Under the pieces are notes generated by a model. That model saw only the letters and a list, made by a program, of their open reading frames with translations, was not told the DNA's origin and made no database searches. Position numbers and translations under genes: made by a program. This document shows positions 32,759 through 44,700 of a stretch of 64,000 bases of DNA, in pieces. The DNA lies in contig WMCF01000202.1 of the NCBI GenBank assembly GCA_009792885.1, positions 280,384 through 344,383 on the forward strand, in the 5' to 3' direction. Every line of letters begins with the position of its first letter. Position 1 is the first letter of the stretch. This DNA comes from Eremophila alpestris peregrina (taxonomy: Eukaryota; Chordata; Aves; Passeriformes; Alaudidae).

Positions 32759-35700
32759 TCTGGCTGATTTCTCTTTGGAACAGAGCTAAACCAACGTCTG
32801 CCTCGGTGAGACGAGCTCTGCCTGCAATAAAAAGGGAGGTTTGGCACAAACCCAGAGCATTTCTCATCCACCTCCTTCTCCCAGAACCATCAGCAGCCTG
32901 ACAAGGGCACTGACAGCTGCCAACTGCCCCAGCTTTCTCCAGGAATTCAAATCAAAGTGCTCCTCCAAGGAAAAAGGGGATGGATTTGGGGGGTTTTAAG
33001 CTCCACCTCCGGATCTTTGTCTCCTGCCTGACGCTGTTCTGGGAGGTAAAATGAGGTGAAAGCCACTCTTGGGATTTTTAGGTCACTCTTTAGGTTTTTT
33101 AGGTGGTTTTGAATCATTTCTGGACCCCCCTGAACGTCGATCCGAGAGCTCCTGAGCCCTCTGGTATTCCCAGTCCATCCTTCCTCTCCCTTGGATCGCC
33201 CTTTGCATCCCGCCCATGGGAGCATCTCCATGGCAGCAGCTCCATGGTGACCGTGTCCATGGCAACCCCATCCTGCCCCGCTCAATTCCAGGGATTTTTT
33301 CCCCCCGGGAATGGCCCGGGAGTGCTCAGGGGATTTCAGCCACAGGTGTGTGAGGGTGAGGAGTGGGAATTCGGGATAACAGCCCAGGGAAGGCGGGGCA
33401 GGGAATTCCCGCGTTCCCCGCGGGCTCCGAAGCACAAACCCAACATTTATCGGGTTCTTTGGGATGGGGATGAATTCCCGGGAATGCCGAATGCGGCTCT
33501 CGGTGCCGGGATGGAAGCAGCGCGCTGGAAATGGCCGGGGATTTCCTGCCAGTGCTGACAAGGCAGGGCTCAGAGCTCAGACTAAGCCTGACCTAGATTC
33601 GGAGCGGTTCTGCTGCGAGGCTCGAGTCAGCAGCGCCTCGGCAGGGAGGGCACAGCTGGCCCTGCCCTGCTCCAGCTCCTTTCATTTCTCCTCTTTTCTC
33701 TTATTCTTTCCCTTTTCTCTTATTTTTCCCTTTTCCTGATGCCTCCCAGCTTTTCTCTCATTTTTCTTTTCCTGCTGCCTCTCAGTTTTTCTCTTTTCCT
33801 CTTTTCCAGCTGCCTCTCGCTTTTTCTCTTCTTTTTTTCTCTTTTCCCTTTCCCTGATGCCTCCCAGCTTTTCTCTGATTTTTCTTTTCCTGCTGCCTCC
33901 CAGTTTTTCCCTGATTTCTCCTCTTTTCTCTGGTTTCCCTCTCCCCTCCGGGCTCAGAGGAGCTCAGAGCCAGCAGGGCAGGGCAGAGGTGGCTGAGGAG
34001 CAGCAGAATTAACTGGGAAACGTCCCCGTGTTAAACCCAGCCCTTGTTAAGTCACACCCCACAAGTGCCCAATTAAACCCTGCAGGCCTGGCCACTGATC
34101 CACATCAAATTAGAGGACATCAGTGGGGATTAAACGGGATTTTAATTCAAAACCAAATCAGCTGGATGCAAAATAGGGCAGCCCTGCACCTTGCTGTTAG
34201 CAGTGGGGAAAAGCACAAAAATTGTAATTTTTGGTGAACCCAGGGCTTGTGACTTTCTGGAATTCCACAGGAAAGTTGTTTTGGGATGAAAAAAAATTCC
34301 CAGCACTGGCAGAAAACCTCCTGAGAAAACCCAACCAGAACGAGCTGGAGCGAGGCTTGTGTTTAGTCTGGGATGTGTTTGCTTTGTTTTATTCCTAAAT
34401 ATCCGCCCTGCCCCACACGGAGCACACAGAGCTCGGCTGGGAGAATATTTGGGAATAAATATCCAGAGCCTGCGTGCCTGGAGCCTCAGCTGGAATCTGT
34501 GGGATTCTGTATGTAATAATAATAATAATAATTTTAAAAATCCATTTGGCAGGAGAGGGTTAAACCCCTCCAGGTGCCCCTGGCAGGGGTCTCAGGGGGC
34601 TCCAGGGACCCCAAATGAGCCAGGCAGGGCCCAGGCCCAGCAGGATGGGGCTGACACCAGTCTGTGCTGGGAGGGGACTGGGACATCCGGGAGGTTCAGC
34701 CCTGCTTTGGCTCCTGGAGCCCCTCTGGGGTGATCCAGGACCCATTTGGGTCCCAGGTGATCCCATGGGCTCGGTGCCCAGGCACCCAGAAGGGTTTTTG
34801 GCACTCCTGGAGCTTGGCTGCACCAAACAGGAGAGGCTGCTTTAGAATCTCTGCATCCTGGGTGGGATCAGCCCCAAAATCTCCTGGAAATCCTCTGGCC
34901 CAGGAGAGCTCCCTCAGGCAGGTTTGGGCAGCAGGGCCCTGCTGTGCTCAGAGGTGACTCTGCTCAGAAGAGCTGAGCTTTGCTCTGGCCCAGATAAATC
35001 TATTTATAGCAGTGTGATGCTAATTCCACGCAGATCTGATCCGCCAGCACTGCTGCAGGAATTATCATTTCTGCTACCTGTCCTTTCAACCTCCCTGAGC
35101 AGCCAGAGAACACCAACCCTCACCACTCTGTTCTCCTTCTGCCTCCCTTTCCTGACATCTCCAGTCCTGATTCCCTCCCTCTGGAAATCCCTGGCTCACC
35201 CCAACATTTACTCCTTTTTTTTGCTGTTTTTTTTTTGCTGGCTTTGGAATAAGTGGGAGAAACCCAGGTAAAAAGCAGGTTCTAAAAATAATTCTAAAGC
35301 CACTTGTATTTAGGTCACAAAAAAAATACTGAATTGCTTCATCACCTTACCTGAGGTTTGTGTTAGGTTTTGTAAGGAATAATTCATTTACTGCCCCTCT
35401 TGTGAGCTGAGGAGTGTGGAGGGGATTTAACTCATCATTAAAATGTCCTTGTCCTTGAGATAAAGGGTTTTTTTTTTTCCCTCCCACCAATTGCTTAATG
35501 GAGGAGTGGCAATAAAGAGCTGTTTGCAGTGCTTGGGGTCTCTTGGTTTTGCTCCAGGATAATGGAATGAGCTGGGTTTCTAATCTTGACTGAAATCCCC
35601 CCACAGATGGCTGTGGGCACCATGCAGATGTGGGAGGCTGTGCCAGCAGGAAAACCCCAGGTGCAACAGCAAAACTGGGAATCTGTGACACCAAATCCAT

Positions 35701-38700
35701 CTCTCTCCTCACTGTTATATTCACTTTTGGTTTTTTTAAGGCCTGATGAAAAATCTCTTCTTCCTTTCAGGGATTGCTCCAAAAGTTGAATTTCCCATCA
35801 AATCCATCAGCTCCAGCTCCTCTCCCACAGAGCTCCCAGGAGCCACCAGACCCAAACCCTCTCTCTTTGTGAAGCCCAAATCTGGTTTTCACGTCCCAGA
35901 CACTCCCTGGAGTCTGGAGCTCTGTGTTCTGCCATTTTCCATGGCACACAAACCCTGAGGTGAGCAGATCCCAGTGCCCAGGCTCAGCTCTGGCAGCAGA
36001 GCTCAGGATGTTCCTGCACAGCCCCACAAAGCCCCAGTGCCTGTCTGGAACGTTTGAAATGTCAGTTTACAGCTCCCACCCCTCCCTGAGACGCTGGAGG
36101 TGGATGTTTAGACAAGGCTTTGAAGCAAGATGAGTAAGATTTCAGAGTTTGGTTGCTTGGTGTGCTCACTTGACTTTTTCTTTGCATTAATATTTAGCAA
36201 AAAAAACCCCAAACCTGGCATTTTTCAGGAGATGATAGGGGGGTTTTAATGCACACAAAAGTCCCAGTACTTCCTCTCGTTTCTGCCCAGATTTTGAAGA
36301 ATTTGGGATTTAATCCAGTGTTTGAGTTTGCTGAGTGTCTTCTCTCCAGGAGAGCCAGCCCAAGTCCCTGCAGCACTGGAGGAGCTACTTGGGGAAGGTC
36401 ACTGGGATTAGGTGACCTCCAGAGGTCCCTTCCACCCTCAATTACTCCAGGATTTAATGGCTTAGAGATGAAATCCTTCCTCAGCCCTCCTAATGCCCTC
36501 CTTATGTCATGGATCTGATGAGAGCAGGGTTCTCCCACAGATTTCCCTTTGGCAACTCCCAGCCAAAAGCTCCCAGCAGCATCTGGATTTGTGCAGGTCG
36601 GGTAAAAAAGCTGCACTGGAGGCACTGCAATGTCCACACCCTCCCTGCAGCCCAGAGGGGAAATCCTGACAGGAGCTGCAGCAAATTATTTCCTAATTGT
36701 GCCCCTGGGGCTGGAGCAGCTTCCCAAAACTTGGGAGGAAAGGGAAGAACAGAATGGCAGAGGAATTCAGAGTTCTGCTGCATTTCCACAGCTGGTGTGT
36801 CAGGGAGAAAAAAAATTAATATATAAAAAATAAATTAAATTTATTTATTTAAATATATAGAAATAAATCTATTTTATTAAATAGATTTATTATTTAGATT
36901 AAATAGATTTATTATTTCTTTTTAATTTTTAAATTAAATTATTTTTAAATCTCAGTTTAAAACAAAAGGATTTGGAGAGGGCAGGTGATGTCTGTTATCT
37001 TTAACATCTGTTAGCACATCACTTGATCCAAGGGAGGTGGCACTGGATTGCCTCTCAGCCAACACCCTGCAGTTATTTCAGTGCTGCAGCTGAACCAGGC
37101 TGTGACAGCAAGAGAGATGCTGAAAACCTTTTTCTCAAAACTCCAAAATTTAAAATTACTTTTGTAATTTTATTTAAATTTTAATAAATTTAAAGTTGAT
37201 TTGAGCAGGAGATTTGAGCAGGAGTTGATTTTAGCAGGAGTTGATTTGAGCAGGAGATTTGAGCAGATTTCAGCCCCACATCCCCAGTGCTCAGAGAAAA
37301 CCCCAGTGGGATGCAGGGGAGCTGCACAGACAGCCCTGAACACAGGAATATTCTTTCCCTCAGCTGCAGAAAGACTCATTATGTGCCACGAGGCCCCTCT
37401 GGATGACATTTGTTTGCTTTCTTTGACAAGCAAAATGGATTCATCAAAAAAAAAAGAAGAAGAAATTTGGCTGCAGCACTTGTGTCCTCTCCCCAAGTGA
37501 CCCTGGTGGCATCCGCTCACCCACAGGGCTGGAGCAGCTCCAGCAGCTTTTGTTGGGACTTCCCCCAGCCCAGAGAGGAGCCCAGGCCCCCTCCCCCAGC
37601 AGGGATCTCTTTCAGCACTAAATGCTCTTTATTCCTTTTTAAAATTTATTTATTTATTTCCTTTTTTTTTTTTCCCTCCCTCCCCTTGGCTGGAGCTCTC
37701 CATCCTCTGGGCTGGCTTTGTTTGGGGCTGAAAAGGCTTTTCCTGTGTGGGGCCCTGCCAAACCCAGCCCCTTCCTCTGCCCTGGCAGAGCTGGGTGCCA
37801 CTTGGGTGACAAGTGACAATTTGGCTCCCTCCCACAGCTGCCAAATGCATTTTGCTGTGCCCCACTGCCATGAAAATGGGATTTTCATTTGGCTCCCTCC
37901 CACAGCTGCCAAATGCATTTTGCTGTGCCCCAATGCCATGAAAATGCCACAAGTTTTTCCTAAAGGATGAGAGTTTATGGGGCTGCTGGGAGGAGTGTGA
38001 ATAAAAATCCTCATCCCTCATTTGTATTTATTCCTCCCAGGGATTGGGGACAGCCCCGTTTTTCAAGCCCTGACACCTCTCCTGAGGGAAAGTGGCTGTG
38101 CAATTAATCCCCAGGTGAAAAGTGATTGTCTCAGTGATCCAGCTTAGGGAAAGGACTCTGGGGAGTGCAGCTGAAGGGTTTTCAGCAGCCTCCTGTGGTT
38201 TCTGTGTTGTGACGTGGTTTGGTTTGTGTGCTCTCTGTGACCCCCTGAGCTCCTGCATCACCCCTGCAGCAGCATCCCCATCCTGCTGCATTCCTGCATC
38301 CCCCAGCTCACAGCAAAAGCCAAATCGTTGTGGGGAGAACGAACCATCAGGCAGGAAATGGGGATCAGGAGTAAAATCAGAGCATCCCCTGTGCTGCGGG
38401 AAGGCAGAACAAAGCTGGCATTGTGAGAGCTGGGGCTGAGCAGAGGAACAGAGCCCCAAGTCCAGGGGCAGGAGAACAGGAGCCAGCCCTGCAGGAGCCA
38501 CAGATTTCCATCCTCCACGCTGAGGATTCAGCTGAAATCCTCCACCCCCCGATTTCCTGGCATCCCACCCATTCCTCCTCCCCCGCAGCTCAGGTGGATG
38601 CTCAGAGCAGAGCAGAGATGAAAGCCACCGAGCCTGGATGTGACATCCCCATCCCCACACAGAGCCCAGCCCGGAGCTGTCCCGGGGCTCAGCCCCGTTC

Positions 38701-41700
38701 TGATCCCACAGCATCCCGAGAATCCCATAGCGTCCCCCAGCACCCCCCAGCATCCACCCCACAGCATCCCACATTTCCTGCTCCAGCCCCCGTCCCCATG
38801 AGTCAGAGGCACATCCAGAGCCCGCCTCGTTCCAAACTCCCCGGCTCAATCTGGCTCGGATTCCACCCCGGGAATGAAGGCAGGAGCTCCCTCCGCAAAA
38901 ATAAAAAATAAAAAAAAGTCACTTTGCTGCCTCCCCGTCCCCCGAACGCCGGGACGGGAAAGGGGAAGGAAATGCAGAGGGGAAGGGAGGAGGGCAGAGG
39001 GGCTCGGAGGTGCCAGCACTCTGGTGGCAGTTTGTGACATCCCGGGGCGAGGTCAGGGCTCGGGGACAAACCCTCGCTGCCTGCCAAAGCCGGGTTTATC
39101 AGGGAACAAAGCGGGAGGCTCTGCCCAGAGCTGTGGGAAGCAGCCCCGTGTCCCTGAGCGAGCACCGGGCTCCAAGGGCTGCCCTGCAGCAGTTTTCTGT
39201 GTCCCCCACCCTGCCGGGCTGGGGATGCTTCCCCAGAGCCTGGCACAACCCCTGGGAGCTGACCAGACCCTGTCCCTGTGTGTGCAGGGCACTCTGTTCC
39301 CATCAAACAGCCTCTGACCCGATCCCGAGCCCTGGAGCTCCTCTGTGCTCTCACACACGCTGCCACACGAGCAGCGGCACTTCCCAAAGAGAACGGGGAT
39401 GATCCAGCCCTGCTGGAGCAGCCCGGGGACGCGGGCAAGGATTATCTCACTCTCTGATGTGATATAATCTGTTTAGACGGTGCCACTCCATGCTTATTTA
39501 AGGACTGAGCGAGCACTCGGCTCTGGGACGTGCCACCCGTGAGCTGGGACACCACAGCCCTCTGGAATGAGGGCCCTTCCTGGGAATGATCCCGCTGGGA
39601 TGAGCACCCCTGGGATGATCCCACTGAGGGCTCCCACAATCCCAGATGGGAAAGCCCCCAAGTCCCAGCTGTGACCTTCCCCCAACACCTGCAAACAGTC
39701 CCAAAGCCTGAGCAGCCCCTTCCATGGAGAAATTCCTCCGATGCCCTTCCATGGATTCCCCTCCTGATGCCCACCCTGGCCTTGCCCTGCTGCAGCTGAG
39801 GCCGTTTCCTCCCGCCCTGTCCCTGCTCCCTGCCAGGGAACTGAGCAGAAGGAATTCTCCCTGATCCCCCATATCCCCAGGCAGCATCAGTGCCTGAGCC
39901 CCCCCAGAGCAGCAGGACGTTCTCCCTTCCCTCCAGGAGGCCGAGACAACTTTTCCTGCAGAGGAGGTGAAGCTGAGGAAGGTGTGGGAGGCTCTGAGAA
40001 CGTCCCACACTGTGTTTATTTGGTTAACCTCACACCCCATGGGTTCACAGCACACCTACAGCCTCTCCTGGGTTTGTGGGTTTTTTTCCCCTGGTTTTTC
40101 CTTCCTGTAAATCCAAGTGTCTGAGCTGAATTTTGTCCTTTATAAAAGCAGTGGCCAGAGGAGAGGGCAAGGTGCAGAAATAATCAGAATAAAGCCATTT
40201 GTGGATGTGCTGCTTCAACACAAACCCTCTCCACAAAGCCCAAACAAGCACCTACCCAGAGAAAAGCCCGGGATCCTTTCCCAAGAGCTTGTGCAGGGGC
40301 AATTCTCTTGCTTCATTTGCTGCTTTGGGGAGCAGTGAGGGGTAATCAGCTCCTGCAGGGCTCACTCAGGGCTGCCCCAGGGATTTTGTGTCCCTGGCTT
40401 TGGCAGGACAGACCCTGCAGGCACCAGGGGCTGGCTGCAGCTGGGCAGGGATGCACTGGAGCTGCAGGAAATCAGCCCCCACCCTGCTGGCAGCCAGAAC
40501 TGGTCATGATCCAGCCTTGTGCTGGGGGTCCTGCAGAGAGGGGGGCTCTGCTGGGCTGGGACATGGACTCCCTGCTCCTGGTGGGTCCCTTCCAGCTTAG
40601 GGTGTGATTCACCTCCAGTTCAACCCTAATTCACCTCCAGTTCAACCCTAATTCACCCCCAATTCACCTCTAATTAATCCCCAGTTCATCCCAAATTCAC
40701 CCCCACATCCTGGGATTAAGGAACACAATTCCCATTGCTCCCACACCCTCCAGGCAGGGAATTCTGCCCCTCAAATTCTTGCCCATTCCACGATTTTAAC
40801 TCTGCAGCACCCCAAAGAAGAGAAAGCAGCAATCCCAAAGCTGCTGGAAGGTAAAAATTCTCATTTTTTTCCACGCTGGCCATGTTTCCTCCTTCCCTTC
40901 TCCCTCCAAGCCTGGAATTGCTGTCAAAGAGGGAACAAATCCTGCTCCTGGTTCCCTTTCCCCACAGGAGCGCTCTGGGTTTTTTATCACTTCCTCTCCT
41001 CCACCCTCATTTTTTGGAGCAAAGCTTTACCTTAGATAGGAACCAGCCCAACTCTGGGCAGAGCCAACAACTCCCTGTGTGGAACAAACCCTTGGGAAGC
41101 TGCACTCAGCAAATGCCTGGAATCCCAATGCAGCCCTGAGAGAGGGGAGAGCTGTGAGCAAACAGGAGAGAAAACCCTCGAGCTCACAGAAACATTTTGT
41201 CCTGTCCTCAAAATCCAACCAGACTTGGACTGCAGGTCCCTTTCAAGGGCTCTTTTCTTTTTCCCAGATAACCAAGCTCAGCCAGCCTGGCTTGATTTTA
41301 AGCAAAGCCAGAAAAACTCCTGGTTCTGTGGCCTTCCTGCTGCAAAAAAAAAAAAAAAACCCAAAAATTCATCCTGTGGCTGAAATTTCATAGTTATGAA
41401 ATTTTAAAGGGGCCAGTGCTGTTCAGAACAACTCCAAAGCTGGAGTTTCATTCCTTCCTCCACAAGGACTTTCCCAGCCCAGCTTCAGGTTGGTTTTGGG
41501 TTGGGGAACTGATTTTGTAATTTGATTTTTAAAAGGAGGGTGGGAAGTGCTGTGTGTGACAAGCTCAGGGACAGCTGCAGCCAGCCCAAAATCCTTCCTG
41601 CAGCTCTGCTTACAGCCCAAAATCACTCCTGCAGCTCTGCTTACAGCTCCCAGCCTCGAAGCATCCAGGGCACAAAACCTTTCCAGCGTTCAGCTGCTCC

Positions 41701-44700
41701 CTGCTAAGCCCTGACCCCAAATGGGAGCCCCAGCCTCGTCCCCTCTGCCCTGACGTGTGCCACAAAGCAGGAACTGCTGGGGAAAGGGACCCTGAGGATC
41801 CTGCAGCGTGTGTTTAATGAACTCTGGGGCTGTAATGGAATTTGCAGCTCCCTGATCCCTACATTAGCAGTGCTTTATTCCTTATCCAGCGATTACGGGG
41901 CGCCCTCCTGACGGTGCAGAACCTGCAGAAAGCCCCGGATTAACGGGGCTGTGTCCCTGGGAACAATGCAGGAACAGCAGGGAAATCCCCCAGGCACAGC
42001 AGGAACATCGGGAAAGGCCTCCAGGCACAGCCCAGCACAAGGATTCTCCCCTGGCTGATGCTGCTGAGGCCAGAAAGGGATCCCTGCCTGTACAGGGATC
42101 TGGGATGAAGGTGAGCAGATGTCCCCTGTCACACAGGGATGTCCCCTGTCACACAGGGATGTCCCCCGGGCTGTGCTGCCTTCCCAGCACAGTGCTGCAA
42201 TTCCAAACCCAAGGGAAACAGCAGCAATAAGTGATGGAGCCATCAGACATCACAGACATGAATTATTGCTCGGGTTCAGACACACAGGGGGGACCCATCC
42301 TCTGCCCCAGCTGAGGGAAATGGAACAAAGAGGATTTCAGCAGCCACTGATGCCTCTGGGCTCTCCAGGCTCCACTCTCAGCAGCCTCACATAAAGATAT
42401 TCAGGGGCTTCACAAAGAGGTATTTAGGATGGACAGGATGGGAGACAAAACCAGCAGAGGGAATAAATCCTCATTCCATGGGGAAAGCTTCTGAGAAAGA
42501 GAGAGATAAGAAATAGGGAGATGAGAAATAAAGAGATAAGAAAGAAAGAGATAAGAAAGACAGACAGGTATTAGGATGGATCCAGGTAATTTCAAGATGC
42601 TTTTATGATAATTTCTCCTCTCTGGTGCTGCTGGAGCAGGAGCTGGGCTCATTAGGGTTGATTCAGGCTCTGTGTGGGTGTCCTGGCACCGATATTGGGG
42701 ACTCTGCTTCCAGAAGAAACCTTGTGCAACACAAACCAATGTCAAATCAATGCCAAAATCCATTTGTTACACTGATTTGGCTCAACAGATGAACACCCTG
42801 GCTGTTCTTTAATTTAAATTTGCTTTTAAGTAGCAAGTTAATAGGTCTGGCTGCCCCCAGTCTGCCTGGGGATGGTGCTCAGGTCAGCTGGACACAGCAC
42901 ACTCAGTGTTTCCCGTGGAGGCCTTTGCTGACACATTCACCCAGCGTTCAGACTGGTTCTGCTGCCTTTGAACTCCTCTAATTCCACCTCTTATCAGGCT
43001 CAGCCACATCAGTTTGACTCAGGGTTTTAATTCTTCCCGCTCTGTTTGAAACACCCCAGTCAGAGCTAGAAAATTCCTCCCAAAAGTTCTCGTTTTTCCA
43101 CTTCCCTTTCCTCTGGCAAGCGACTTTTTAAATTCCCTGCCTCTTTGCTGGAGCTGGAATTGCATCCCTGGCCCTGGCCCTGGCCCTGCCCCAGGAGAGG
43201 CACAGCAAGGAGCAGCCAGCACAGACAAACGTCCCTGGGTCACTGCCTGATGGAATTCTGCTCCAGGAGATCCTGGAAATGGCTCAGCCACAGCCAGGAG
43301 CCTCCAGGGCTGGGGGAACAGGAGCTGGAGCCCCTCACACCCAGGTGGGACCTCAACCCCAAATCCTGACTCTTCAGAACATCTCTTCAGAACAAGTTTT
43401 ATTGTTTAATATTACTCATTTTTTCATGTTTGTGAATACCTTGCTTGCAAAATAATCCATTTTCCCCCACATTTCTCCAATATTTTCTCCCCAAACCAAT
43501 CAGGAGAGAAGCTGCTGCTGAAATCTGCCTTTTAAAAGTCAGATTTTAAACTTGCCTTGCAGGTTTTCCTCCCAAATTTCGTCTCAAACCATGGCACCTG
43601 CTCAGCAGCACCCTGGTATCCTAGATGTCCATGCAGGGACATTTTAACCACCCCAAGGGCTCCTCAGGAGAAGATTCCAGCAGCTCTGGGCAGCCTGACC
43701 TCCCAGCGGGGCTGATTAATCAGCCTCATTAATGACCACAATTACATCAGCAGCGTCAGTTATGGGAACACTGAGCTCCCACCCTTTGGGGAGCTCCCCC
43801 AGAGGAATTTGGGGTTTTTTGGGAGCCAGGCCCAGCCTGTGTCACTTGTTCCTGCTCTTCCCTCACTGCCCTGGGAATATTCCTGAGTGCATTTCCAGAG
43901 CTGGGCTGAGCCATGAGGTCACAGAGCCACCAAATGGGTTGGGTTGGGGGGAACCCCAAAAATCCTCCAGGGCCACCTCCAGCTTGCTCCAAACCCCACC
44001 AGCCTGGCCTTGGACACTTCCAGGCTCCTCCATCCCTGGAAATTTTCAAGGTTGGACAGAGCCACAGCTTCTCTGGGCTTCATTTATTCTTTTAAGAACA
44101 AATCAAGGAACCACAAAAAGCTTCGGGTGGGAAGGGACCTTAAAAACCACCTGGTCCTGACCCCAAAATGATCAGATTTATTCCTCTAAGCTGCTCCTTA
44201 AAGGCTCAGGACAGCAATGAGTCCTTTTTGGTTTTTTGCAGCACTCCAGGCCAGCAGGTTCCCTGAGAAGCCAAAAAGGTGTTCCTAGATTTCCCCCAGC
44301 TCCTCGTGGGAGATAAAAGCCAGCAGGTTATCTGCTGGGGCTGCACTCACATGTGCAAGAACAGGTCCTGCCAGGTCATTAAACTGTTTACTGGAACTGC
44401 AGACACGCCTCTGCAAGATGCCAGGCAGGAATCAGCTTTATCTGCCAAGCTGCAGGTCAGACACATTTAAATCATGGGATTTAAAACATAAAAAAATTAC
44501 AATTTTCTTTGTAGGAACTGGGATTCATAAACTGGGAAGCAGTGAGGAAGGACTGACATGGAGCTGGAGGTGATTGTTGATTATTATTAGGAGATTTTTC
44601 ATCCCGTGTTTGCTCATCTTGGGTCATTTCTCTTTTTTTGGAGGCTTTTTCCCCTCCCTGTGTGTGGCAAACAGAAGACAATTGGATTGTTTCAAAGGCT

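Noticed and set aside
32383..32901. Frames with poly-Ile or poly-Tyr runs
   Set aside because: They are translations of the (TTA)n microsatellite.
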